From assembly GCF_030160235.1 (NCBI RefSeq), contig NZ_BSNY01000007.1, positions 1 through 64,000 of the forward strand: 64,000 nt of DNA, in the 5' to 3' direction. Numbering within the stretch: position 1 is the stretch's first letter; each line of letters opens with the position of its first letter. This stretch comes from Mesorhizobium huakuii (lineage in GTDB: Bacteria > Pseudomonadota > Alphaproteobacteria > Rhizobiales > Rhizobiaceae). Below the pieces are notes generated by a model. The model saw only the letters and a list, made by a program, of their open reading frames with translations, ran no database searches and was not told the DNA's origin. A program made the translations under genes and the position numbers. Shown in pieces: positions 25,124-36,345 of this stretch.

Positions 25124-26245
25124 ATGGAACCCGCAAATTCCGCGTCGGGATCCGAGGGGAAGAGTGGATCAGACATGCAGCCGGCAGCCGCCACGACCGA
25201 ACGAAGCACCGACATCGCAGCCACGGTTGTCGCGACCATGCGCCAGCTTGGCGTCCTCGGCCTGCCGCGCAACTACGAAATCTTCTACGAGGCATTGAGC
25301 GGCACCAACCGCGAGCTCAGTCTCGCCGTCGTGTCGCTGAGCAGCCGGCCGACGCAGGACGAGCTGGATAAGATCGGACGCGCCTTCTTTGCCCAGAACC
25401 ACGGCCCCGGCATCGTCGAGCATGCGCGGGACGTCATAGCCCGGGAACTCGAGGAGGTCGCGGCACTGTTGCGGAGCGAACGCAGCCATATCGAAAAATA
25501 CGGCAGGATCCTCGACGAGACATCGAACGGCCTGAGCGGCCGCAGCCTGCTCTCCCAGGATCTCCTGCAAAAAATCGCCAACGCCATGGCCGTCGCCACC
25601 AATTCGACGATCGATCACGGCAAGCAGATCGCTTCGACGCTCAGCGACAAGACGGCCGAACTCGAAAACGTCAAGTCTAAGCTCGAGGAATACAAGCGGC
25701 TGGCCGATACGGATCCGTTGACCCAGATCTGGAACCGCCGCGCCTTCGACAAGGAAATCACCCGGATCTACACCAGCAACAAGGGTATCCTGTTCAATGC
25801 CTTGATCCTTGCCGACATCGATCGGTTCAAGGACATCAACGACCGCTACGGCCACCCTATCGGCGACAAGATCATCCAGATCATCGCCGAGATTTTCCAG
25901 ACCAGCATTCGCGGCGACATGTTCGTCGCCCGCACCGGCGGCGAGGAATTCGCGCTGATCATCGAGGGCGCCAGCGAAGACGCCACCTACGAGATCGCCG
26001 AGCGCATTCGCGCCCTGATCGAGCAGACGCCGTTCACCAGCAGCCAGACCGGCATGAATTACGGCACCGTGACCGTCTCGATGGGCATCTGCATGGCATC
26101 CGAGGCCGAAGGCCCGGAGGACCTCTACACCAAGGCCGACCGGGCGCTCTACCGTTCGAAAGTGAGCGGCCGCAACCGCGTCACCAAGCATTCGACGATG
26201 GCCGGCCGCGCCGGCAAGAGCTGGCTGCTCTACAAGAAGGACTGA
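25124..26245 (+). CDS. Diguanylate cyclase (GGDEF domain) with N-terminal helical region
   Basis: 373 residues from the ATG at 25124; ATG at 25082 is also plausible and the frame is open further up. Residues 20-190 are helical with no named domain (TMRQLGVLGLPRNYEIFYEA), a pattern I know from rhizobial cyclases. The GGDEF domain has DPLTQIWNRRAF, DIDRFKDINDRYGH and the active site RTGGEEF. The inhibitory site at -9 to -6 reads RGDM rather than RxxD, so product inhibition may be lost. It makes c-di-GMP from GTP in the cytoplasm, affecting motility and surface polysaccharide. Confidence 0.87.
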   Translation: MEPANSASGSEGKSGSDMQPAAATTERSTDIAATVVATMRQLGVLGLPRNYEIFYEALSGTNRELSLAVVSLSSRPTQDELDKIGRAFFAQNHGPGIVEHARDVIARELEEVAALLRSERSHIEKYGRILDETSNGLSGRSLLSQDLLQKIANAMAVATNSTIDHGKQIASTLSDKTAELENVKSKLEEYKRLADTDPLTQIWNRRAFDKEITRIYTSNKGILFNALILADIDRFKDINDRYGHPIGDKIIQIIAEIFQTSIRGDMFVARTGGEEFALIIEGASEDATYEIAERIRALIEQTPFTSSQTGMNYGTVTVSMGICMASEAEGPEDLYTKADRALYRSKVSGRNRVTKHSTMAGRAGKSWLLYKKD

Positions 26246-26333
26246 CGCCAGTCGCCGTCGACAGGCGATGCAGGCCTCTTTCCAATTGGATGGCGATGCC
26301 CGCCCCCTCAATCAGACATAGACGCAGGCCCAA

Positions 26334-26903
26334 TCAGACATAGGCGAAGCCGGCCGCGATCACACCCAGGGCGCCCAGCGCCAGCGAGCCGATCCACGGC
26401 CAGCGCTTGCCATGGGTGATGATGGAGAGTGTCGCGACGGCGATCGAGATGTGCAGCAGCGTCACCGCGAATGTCAGGACATGGTGACGGTGTTCGCGCA
26501 CGTCGCTATCGCGCAGCTTTTCATCGACCTGCTTTTCAAATTCGGTCGCCTTGGCCTGGATCTCCACGCCATCGGCTTCATTGCGCTTAGCAGCGGCCTG
26601 GAATTGGTCGGTTCCTGGGCCACCCATCGCCGTCGCGATCTCATAGCTGTTCTTCTTGATGCTCTTTGCCTGGAAGAAACTCCACTGATCGCTGGCCTTG
26701 TTCTGGAGATAGGCAGCCTCGCTCTTGTCGTTTATCGCCTCCGCGGTTTCGAGCGATTCGAAGCTGCCGACCGTCGCGGCGAGAACCGCCAGCACCGCTA
26801 TGGTAACGGAGACCGTGGTCAGAAAGGGATTGCCTTCATGCGCGGCATGTTCGGCATGCTCGGCGTTCTCGAGGTGCTCTTGGGTAGCGTCTTCCATTGC
26901 CAT
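26334..26903 (-). CDS. DUF4337 domain-containing membrane protein
   Basis: 189 residues from the ATG at 26903, with AGGA upstream. The N-terminus is rich in Glu and His (HLENAEHAEHAAHEGN), followed by a membrane helix (about 27-47), a helical middle with NDKSEAAYLQNKASDQW and FFQAKSIKKNSYEI, and two C-terminal membrane helices. This arrangement is that of DUF4337 proteins, unknown in function. The very end of the gene is duplicated just downstream. Confidence 0.82.
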   Translation of the reverse strand: MAMEDATQEHLENAEHAEHAAHEGNPFLTTVSVTIAVLAVLAATVGSFESLETAEAINDKSEAAYLQNKASDQWSFFQAKSIKKNSYEIATAMGGPGTDQFQAAAKRNEADGVEIQAKATEFEKQVDEKLRDSDVREHRHHVLTFAVTLLHISIAVATLSIITHGKRWPWIGSLALGALGVIAAGFAYV

Positions 26904-27044
26904 GTCGTCGAATCCTGGCCAGAGATGATTGGGTCGATGGCGTACCTTCACCGCAATCTTGTTTTGCGGAGGTCGCGTCGGCATAAATTTTCGTAAGGTT
27001 TGACGCGGCGACCACGTGGCCAACATCGTCCCGGAACAGGAAAA

Positions 27045-27066
27045 GGCGCCGGATTTCTCCGGCGCC
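27045..27066 (-). terminator. Intrinsic terminator of the DAHP synthase gene
   Basis: GGCGCCGGA and TCCGGCGCC form a perfect 9-bp stem with a 4-nt loop, 31 bases beyond the minus-strand stop at 27098. On the minus strand it is followed by TTTTCC. Confidence 0.75.
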
Positions 27067-27097
27067 CTCGCATGTTGGTCGATTGGGATCGGCAGGA

Positions 27098-28471
27098 TCA
27101 GCCGTTGACGGCCTGCTTGTGCTGCACCGGATGGCTTTTCTTCAGGAGATCCGACACCAGGAAGGCCAGTTCGATCGCCTGGTCGGCATTGAGGCGCGGG
27201 TCGCAATGCGTATGGTAGCGATCCTGCAATTCCTCGGCCGTGATGGCGCGCGCGCCGCCCGTGCATTCGGTGACGTTCTTGCCGGTCATCTCGACATGGA
27301 TGCCGCCGGGATGCGTGCCTTCGGCGCGGTGCACCTCGAAGAAGGTCTGCACCTCCTTCAGGATGCGGTCGAACGGCCGCGTCTTGTAGCCGGCGGCCTC
27401 GATCGTGTTGCCGTGCATCGGGTCCGACGACCAGACCACGCTGCGGCCCTCCTTCTGCACCGCGCGCACCAGCTTCGGCAGATGGTCGGCGACCTTGTCG
27501 GAGCCAAAGCGGGCGATCAGCGTCAGCCGGCCGGGCTCGTTCTCAGGGTTGAGCAGGTCGATCAGTTCCAGCAAGCCGTCAGCGGTCAGCGACGGGCCGC
27601 ATTTCAGGCCGAGCGGGTTCTTGATGCCGCGGCAATATTCGACATGGGCATGATCGGGCTGGCGCGTGCGGTCGCCGATCCAGATCATGTGTCCTGACGT
27701 GGCATACCAGTCGCCGGAGGTCGAATCGACGCGGGTCAGAGCTTCCTCGTAGCCAAGCAGCAGGGCCTCGTGGCTGGTGTAGAAATCGGTCTCGCGCAGC
27801 GCGTAATTGGTCTCCGAGGTGATGCCGACGGCCTTCATGAAGTCCATCGTCTCGGTGATGCGGTTGGCGAGCGATTCGTACTTCTCGCCCTGCGGGCTGT
27901 CGGCGACGAAGCCGAGCATCCAGCGATGCACGTTCTCCAGGCTGGCATAGCCGCCCTGGGCGAAGGCGCGCAGAAGATTGAGCGTCGCCGCCGACTGGCG
28001 GTACGCCATTTCCTGGCGGGCAGGATCGGGAATACGGGACTTGGCGTCGAATTCGATGCCATTGATGATGTCGCCGCGATAGCTCGGCAGCGTCACCTCG
28101 CCCTTGGTCTCGTTGTCGGACGAGCGCGGCTTGGCGAACTGGCCGGCGACGCGTCCGACCTTCACCACCGGCTGTGCACCGGCGAAGGTCAATACGACCG
28201 ACATCTGCAGGAAGACGCGGAAGAAGTCGCGGATGTTGTCGGCGCCATGTTCGGCAAAGCTTTCGGCGCAATCGCCACCCTGGAGCAGGAACGCCTCACC
28301 GGCGGCGACCGCCGCGAGTTGCTTCTTCAGCTTGCGTGCCTCGCCGGCAAAGACCAGCGGCGGGTAGGTGGCGAGTTGGGCTTCCGTGTTCTTCAGCGCG
28401 GCAAGGTCCGGATAGGCAGGAACCTGCTTGATCGGCTTTGCTCTCCACGAATTCGGCGACCATTTCGTCAT
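27098..28471 (-). CDS. Class II 3-deoxy-7-phosphoheptulonate (DAHP) synthase
   Basis: 457 residues from the ATG at 28471 ([18 protein letters not shown], a typical class II start). Key segments are [11 protein letters not shown] (metal-binding Cys), [33 protein letters not shown] and SSDPMHGNT. It condenses phosphoenolpyruvate and erythrose 4-phosphate, the first step of the shikimate pathway to aromatic amino acids. Rhizobia use this plant-like class II form. It stands alone with its own terminator; no trp-type leader is visible upstream. Confidence 0.95.
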   Translation of the reverse strand: MTKWSPNSWRAKPIKQVPAYPDLAALKNTEAQLATYPPLVFAGEARKLKKQLAAVAAGEAFLLQGGDCAESFAEHGADNIRDFFRVFLQMSVVLTFAGAQPVVKVGRVAGQFAKPRSSDNETKGEVTLPSYRGDIINGIEFDAKSRIPDPARQEMAYRQSAATLNLLRAFAQGGYASLENVHRWMLGFVADSPQGEKYESLANRITETMDFMKAVGITSETNYALRETDFYTSHEALLLGYEEALTRVDSTSGDWYATSGHMIWIGDRTRQPDHAHVEYCRGIKNPLGLKCGPSLTADGLLELIDLLNPENEPGRLTLIARFGSDKVADHLPKLVRAVQKEGRSVVWSSDPMHGNTIEAAGYKTRPFDRILKEVQTFFEVHRAEGTHPGGIHVEMTGKNVTECTGGARAITAEELQDRYHTHCDPRLNADQAIELAFLVSDLLKKSHPVQHKQAVNG

Positions 28472-28579
28472 CGCTGCACCCAACGCTCTTTCCGGCAGGC
28501 ACCCTCGCCCGCCTTTCCCGCCCCTATATGGGGTGGCGGCTCCATACACGAAGCCGATTTCCTATTCTAGACCGGAATT

Positions 28580-29041
28580 TCAGCGCTGGCGAATGGTGGC
28601 CGACGGCTCAATCCGCCGCCTGTGACAGAGCGAGATAGAAAAAGCCCAACCCAACAGTAAACAGGATGGGCTGTAGAACCAGGTATCATAGCGGGCAAAA
28701 CGTGTGGCCCTGACCTGCTTGAACAGCCCGAAATATCTCGACCAACTCAACGCCCGCGCCATGAAAATGAATGTCCATACGACAATGCATGCATTCAGCA
28801 GCTGTTGCGGCACCGGCAGGCGGACTACACCGGCGAAGCCGAGAACCAGCAGCAGCACCAGCACCAGGATTAATCCCACCGCCATCGCACCGACAGCCGT
28901 CTCCTTGATGGCTGGGGTTCCATCCTCGCGCTGCGGCAGCGCGACACCGGCGCCAAGGCGACCACCGAAACCCCAATAGAGATGGAAGCCCGCTCCAAGC
29001 AACAGAATGGCGGAACAGAGAGCGACGACCGCCTTCGCCAT
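28580..29041 (-). CDS. DUF3995 domain-containing membrane protein
   Basis: 153 residues from the ATG at 29041, two bases after the Mpo1-like gene stop. Four hydrophobic segments; the N-terminal motif GAGFHLYWGFGG followed by PAIKETAVGAMAVGLIL and a later YFGLFKQVRATRFARYDTWFYSPSC (in pieces: FGLFKQVRAT, ARYDTWFYSP) is characteristic of DUF3995. Function unknown; tight coupling to the Mpo1-like gene hints at a lipid-related role. Confidence 0.8.
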   Translation of the reverse strand: MAKAVVALCSAILLLGAGFHLYWGFGGRLGAGVALPQREDGTPAIKETAVGAMAVGLILVLVLLLVLGFAGVVRLPVPQQLLNACIVVWTFIFMARALSWSRYFGLFKQVRATRFARYDTWFYSPSCLLLGWAFSISLCHRRRIEPSATIRQR

Positions 29042-29043
29042 GC

Positions 29044-29376
29044 CTAACGGACGCCCTCGTCCAATCGCCTGAGCTGGCGGCCAAGCCCACCCGTCAGATC
29101 GAGTACAAGCATGCGAAGCAAGGCGATGGCGCTCCACAGCGGCCGGTCCGCGAACGGCTTGTTGCTGTTGTGCTCAAGCAAAGGGTGGGTAAAGAGCGCC
29201 GCGAGGTAGAAGAACGGGATGATGATCAGGAAAGCCCACCAGACGACCAGAAAAGATGCCGCAATCCCGGCGAGCGGTGCGAAAAACAGGCCGATATAAT
29301 GGATAAACCGCGTCGAAGGTTTTGAATGGCCGGCGAGATATCCGAGCCAGTATTCATCGAACGTCTGCGGGTTCAT
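29044..29376 (-). CDS. Mpo1/DUF962-like membrane protein
   Basis: 110 residues. The motifs YLAGHSKPSTRFIHYIG and HPLLEHNSNKPFADRPLWS contain the conserved His residues of the Mpo1-like family; yeast Mpo1 is an Fe(II) dioxygenase that alpha-oxidises 2-hydroxy fatty acids. Two or three membrane helices lie between. Bacterial members are little studied. It forms a two-gene unit with the DUF3995 gene downstream. Confidence 0.82.
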   Translation of the reverse strand: MNPQTFDEYWLGYLAGHSKPSTRFIHYIGLFFAPLAGIAASFLVVWWAFLIIIPFFYLAALFTHPLLEHNSNKPFADRPLWSAIALLRMLVLDLTGGLGRQLRRLDEGVR

Positions 29377-29493
29377 GGAATTCCCCGTTCAGCGATGAGT
29401 TGCGGCCCCATCTGATCCCTTGGGCCAAAATACTTCAATGGCTCCAATCGCCGCAGACCCGGAAGCGATCTTTGCTAAGCGAAAAATCCCGCA

Positions 29494-32991
<3,498 letters not shown>

Positions 32992-33012
32992 CAAATCACG
33001 GTCTTTGCTTGT

Positions 33013-33055
33013 CGCAATTCTCTGGGAAAACCGCTTCGCACTTTTCCTGGAATTG
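33013..33055. repeat. Dispersed hairpin repeat, copy 1 (upstream of mfd)
   Basis: An imperfect palindrome with outer arms CGCAATTC and GGAATTG and inner arms GGGAAAA and CTTTTCC. It starts 22 bases upstream of the mfd start codon and overlaps the mfd leader, ending eight bases before the stop of sdhE at 33063. The same design is seen at 48240-48285 and 63582-63626. Confidence 0.7.
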
Positions 33056-33062
33056 TTTTTGT

Positions 33063-33350
33063 TCAGAAAGTCATGGTCCGGCGGGACGCCAGGATCTTTT
33101 GCAGGACAGGACAATCGATATCCGCCGGGATCGGGCGTTCACCGGTGATCAGTGGCAGGAATTCGGTGTCGGAAATGTCGAGGAGCCTCTCATATTGGTC
33201 GATTTCCTCAGCCGTCAAGGCGCCGATCTCGGCGTCGGCGAAGGTGCCGAGGATAAGATCCATCTCCCGCATGCCGCGATGCCAGGAGCGGAACAACAGC
33301 TTGCGGCGATGAGCGTCCAGCCCCTCGCTTGATCGTTTCGTTCCGGTCAT
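33063..33350 (-). CDS. sdhE: FAD assembly factor SdhE (succinate dehydrogenase assembly factor 2)
   Basis: 95 residues, the family's usual size. The flavinylation motif RGxxE is R25-G26-M-R-E29 in WHRGMREMDLILG, and the C-terminal half has LDISDTEFLPLITGE. SdhE helps attach FAD covalently to SdhA. Its position between mfd and recG is conserved in alphaproteobacteria. ATG at 33350; the recG gene is divergent, 92 bases away. Confidence 0.92.
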   Translation of the reverse strand: MTGTKRSSEGLDAHRRKLLFRSWHRGMREMDLILGTFADAEIGALTAEEIDQYERLLDISDTEFLPLITGERPIPADIDCPVLQKILASRRTMTF

Positions 33351-33442
33351 TGTGGCGCATCCTCACTTGCTGCGGCGCATATAGCGTGGATAGAAGGGGC
33401 TGTCAGCCTTGCGCTGTAGCCGTCGCGACATAAGCTGACATC

Positions 33443-35551
33443 ATGCGTCCTTCCATCCTCGATCCGCTGTTTGTTCCGATCACTTCGCTTGCCGGCGTCG
33501 GGCCGAAGGTGGGCGCACTGATCGAGAAGGTCGTCACGGCTGATCTTGGTGATCGCGCGGCCCGCGCGGGCGACCTTCTGTTCGTGCTGCCGCACACCGT
33601 CATCGACCGCCGCAGCCGGCCGGGCATCGCGGGTTCCGCGGAAGGCCAGATCGTCACCCTCGACGTGCGCATCGACCGCCACCAGCCGCCGCCGCGCGGC
33701 AACCGGTCGGTGCCCTACAGGGTCTATGCCCATGACGATACCGGCGAAATCGGCCTGACTTTTTTCCACGCGCACGCCGCCTATCTTGAAAAGGCAATGC
33801 CCGTGGGCGAGCATGTCGTGGTCTCGGGCCGCATGGAATGGTTCAACGGCCGCCCGACCATGGTCCACCCCGACCACATCGCGCTGGCCAGCGAGGCGGA
33901 GAACCTTCCGCTGGTCGAGCCGGTCTATCCGCTCACCGCGGGCCTCTCCGGCAAGGTGCTGCGCCGCGCGATCGGCCAGGCGCTGGCGCGTCTCCCCGAA
34001 TTTCCGGAGTGGCAGGACGGCGCCTTCATGCGCCGGCACACGTTTCCCAGCTTTGCCGACGCGCTCACCCGCATCCACAATCCGGCCGACCCGATCGACG
34101 TTTCCATCGACGGTGCCGCCTGGCGGCGTCTCGCCTATGACGAGTTGCTGGCTGGCCAGGTCTCGCTGGCGCTGGTGCGGGCAAAGATCCGCCGCCTTTC
34201 CGGACGCCCCCTGGTTGGCGACGGCCGCATCGTCGAGAAACTGCGTTCGGCCCTTCCCTATTCGCTGACCGCAAGCCAGGAATTCGCGCTGGCCGAAATC
34301 AATGCCGACCTTGCCGACCCCGAGCGCATGCTGCGGCTGCTGCAGGGCGATGTCGGCTCGGGCAAGACGGTGGTCGCGCTTCTTGCCATGGCGCGCGCCG
34401 TCGAGGCCGGCGGCCAGGCTGCACTGATGGCGCCGACCGAAATCCTGGCGCGCCAGCACCTGGCGACGATCGCGCCGCTGGCCGCCAAGGTCGGGCTGCG
34501 CATCGCCATCCTGACCGGCCGCGAAAAGGGCCGCGAACGCACCGAAACTCTGGCCGGCCTGGCAAGCGGCGACATCGACATCGTCGTCGGCACCCACGCG
34601 CTGTTCCAGGAGACGGTGACTTTCCATGATCTGGTGCTCGCCGTTATCGACGAGCAGCATCGTTTCGGCGTCCACCAGCGGCTTGCCATCACCGCCAAGG
34701 GCGACGCGCCCGACATGCTGGTGATGACGGCCACACCCATCCCGCGCACGCTGGTGCTGACCGCCTTCGGCGACATGGATGTGTCGAAGCTGACGGAAAA
34801 GCCGGCCGGCCGGCAGCCGATCCGCACCGTCACACTGCCGCTGGAGCGGCTCGACGAACTGGTCGGCCGCATGGAGGATGCCGTCGCCGGCGGCCAGAAA
34901 ATCTACTGGATCTGCCCGCTGGTCGAGGAATCCGAAGAGATCAAGCTGATGTCGGCCGAGGATCGCTTTGCCTCGCTGAAGCCGCTGTTCGGCGACCGCA
35001 TCGGCCTTGTCCACGGACGCATGAAGGGCGCCGAGAAGGACGAAGCGATGCGCGCCTTCAAGGAAGGCGAGACCCGCATCCTGATCGCCACCACGGTCAT
35101 CGAGGTCGGCGTCGACGTGCCCGACGCCACCGTCATGGTCATCGAGCATGCCGAGCGTTTCGGCCTTGCGCAACTGCACCAGCTGCGTGGCCGGGTCGGG
35201 CGCGGCGACAAGCCATCCTCTTGCGTGCTGCTCTACAAGGACCCGCTCGGCGAGACCGCAAAACGCCGGCTCTCGGTGATGCGCGAGACCGAGGACGGGT
35301 TTTTGATCGCCGAGGAAGACCTGAAATTGCGCGGCGAAGGCGAGTTGTTGGGCACCCGCCAGTCCGGCACACCGGGTTTCCAGGTGGCGCGCATCGAGGC
35401 GCATGCCGATCTCCTGGAGGCTGCCCGCGACGACGCCAGGCTGATCCTGTCGCGCGACCCGGAATTGCAGTCCGACCGCGGCGAGGCGCTGCGCCTGCTG
35501 CTCTATTTGTTCGGCCGCGACGAGGCCGTGCGGCTCTTGCGCGCCGGATGA
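33443..35551 (+). CDS. recG: ATP-dependent DNA helicase RecG
   Basis: 702 residues. The N-terminal wedge domain has an OB-fold (GEIGLTFFHAHAAYLEKAM), then two helicase domains: Walker A QGDVGSGKTVVALLAMA, DExH box AVIDEQHRFGVHQR, MTATPIPRTLVLTAFGDMD, and LHQLRGRVGRG. It remodels stalled replication forks and Holliday junctions. The C-terminal LFGRDEAVRLLRAG is a complete RecG end, though its last 49 bases overlap the convergent DUF502 gene. Confidence 0.95.
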   Translation: MRPSILDPLFVPITSLAGVGPKVGALIEKVVTADLGDRAARAGDLLFVLPHTVIDRRSRPGIAGSAEGQIVTLDVRIDRHQPPPRGNRSVPYRVYAHDDTGEIGLTFFHAHAAYLEKAMPVGEHVVVSGRMEWFNGRPTMVHPDHIALASEAENLPLVEPVYPLTAGLSGKVLRRAIGQALARLPEFPEWQDGAFMRRHTFPSFADALTRIHNPADPIDVSIDGAAWRRLAYDELLAGQVSLALVRAKIRRLSGRPLVGDGRIVEKLRSALPYSLTASQEFALAEINADLADPERMLRLLQGDVGSGKTVVALLAMARAVEAGGQAALMAPTEILARQHLATIAPLAAKVGLRIAILTGREKGRERTETLAGLASGDIDIVVGTHALFQETVTFHDLVLAVIDEQHRFGVHQRLAITAKGDAPDMLVMTATPIPRTLVLTAFGDMDVSKLTEKPAGRQPIRTVTLPLERLDELVGRMEDAVAGGQKIYWICPLVEESEEIKLMSAEDRFASLKPLFGDRIGLVHGRMKGAEKDEAMRAFKEGETRILIATTVIEVGVDVPDATVMVIEHAERFGLAQLHQLRGRVGRGDKPSSCVLLYKDPLGETAKRRLSVMRETEDGFLIAEEDLKLRGEGELLGTRQSGTPGFQVARIEAHADLLEAARDDARLILSRDPELQSDRGEALRLLLYLFGRDEAVRLLRAG

Positions 35552-36255
35552 GGCCCAAGCGGCGGATTGGCAACCGTTCCGTTGATCGGCTCGCCATTCA
35601 TAGTCACCAACTTGGTCTTCACCTCGGGCGCCACCAACCCGGCCGAGACGATCAGCTTGGCGCCGTCCTCGATCGTCATGTCGAGCAGCACGATGTCCGA
35701 CTTCAGCACATACATCAGGAACCCTGTCGTCGGGTTCGGCGTGCAGGGCATGAACACGGCGATCAGCGGATCGCCTTCCTGGTCGAGCTTCTCGTTGATC
35801 TCGGTTTCCTTCTCGCTGGCGACGAACACCAGCGACCACACGCCCTTGCGCGGATATTCGACCAGTCCGACCTGGCGGAACATGTCGCCCTTGTTCGACA
35901 GCACGGTCTCGAAAATCTGCTTCAGCGAGCCATAGATGCCGCGCACCAGCGGCATGCGACCAAGCAGGCGCTCGCCGAAACCGACGATGGCGCGGCCGAC
36001 AATGTTGGCGGTGAGGAAACCGATCAGCGTGATCAGGATCAGCGCGACGATCAGCCCGAACCCCGGGACCGGAAACGGCAGATAGGTGTCGGGGCTGTAA
36101 CGCGCCGGAATATAGGGCTTTACCCAGGAATCGACCCAGCCGATGAACGACCAGGCGATATAGGCGGTGATCGCCAGCGGCGCGCAGACGACGAAGCCCG
36201 TGAGGAAATAGTTCCTCAGCCGGGTCATGCCGGAGGTCTTGGGAGCATCGGACAT
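35503..36255 (-). CDS. DUF502 family inner-membrane protein
   Basis: 250 residues. Two membrane helices (residues 15-38 and 63-88) with the family motif NIVGRAIVGFGERLLGRMPL and RGIYGSLKQIFETV, followed by a beta-rich domain (VGLVEYPRKGVWSLVFV, then FMPCTPNPTTGFLMYV). The family is widespread in proteobacteria and of unknown function. The C-terminal tail (HPARKSRTASSRPNK) is not conserved and lies over the end of recG. Confidence 0.88.
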   Translation of the reverse strand: MSDAPKTSGMTRLRNYFLTGFVVCAPLAITAYIAWSFIGWVDSWVKPYIPARYSPDTYLPFPVPGFGLIVALILITLIGFLTANIVGRAIVGFGERLLGRMPLVRGIYGSLKQIFETVLSNKGDMFRQVGLVEYPRKGVWSLVFVASEKETEINEKLDQEGDPLIAVFMPCTPNPTTGFLMYVLKSDIVLLDMTIEDGAKLIVSAGLVAPEVKTKLVTMNGEPINGTVANPPLGPHPARKSRTASSRPNK

Positions 36256-36345
36256 GGTTCACCGGGCGCGGGTTGCAGCGCAACATTAGTGAACCGGGAC
36301 GCCGTTTGGAACTGCGAAGTTTTTAAAGAGCGCCCGTTAAGGCCC

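Noticed and set aside
28472-28579. trp-like leader peptide before the DAHP synthase gene
   Set aside because: No short ORF rich in aromatic codons and no alternative hairpins upstream of the start.
33347-36286. 979-codon open frame opposite recG
   Set aside because: It runs antisense through recG, is rich in Arg/Asp/Gln as expected of a shadow in GC-rich DNA, and shows no domain.
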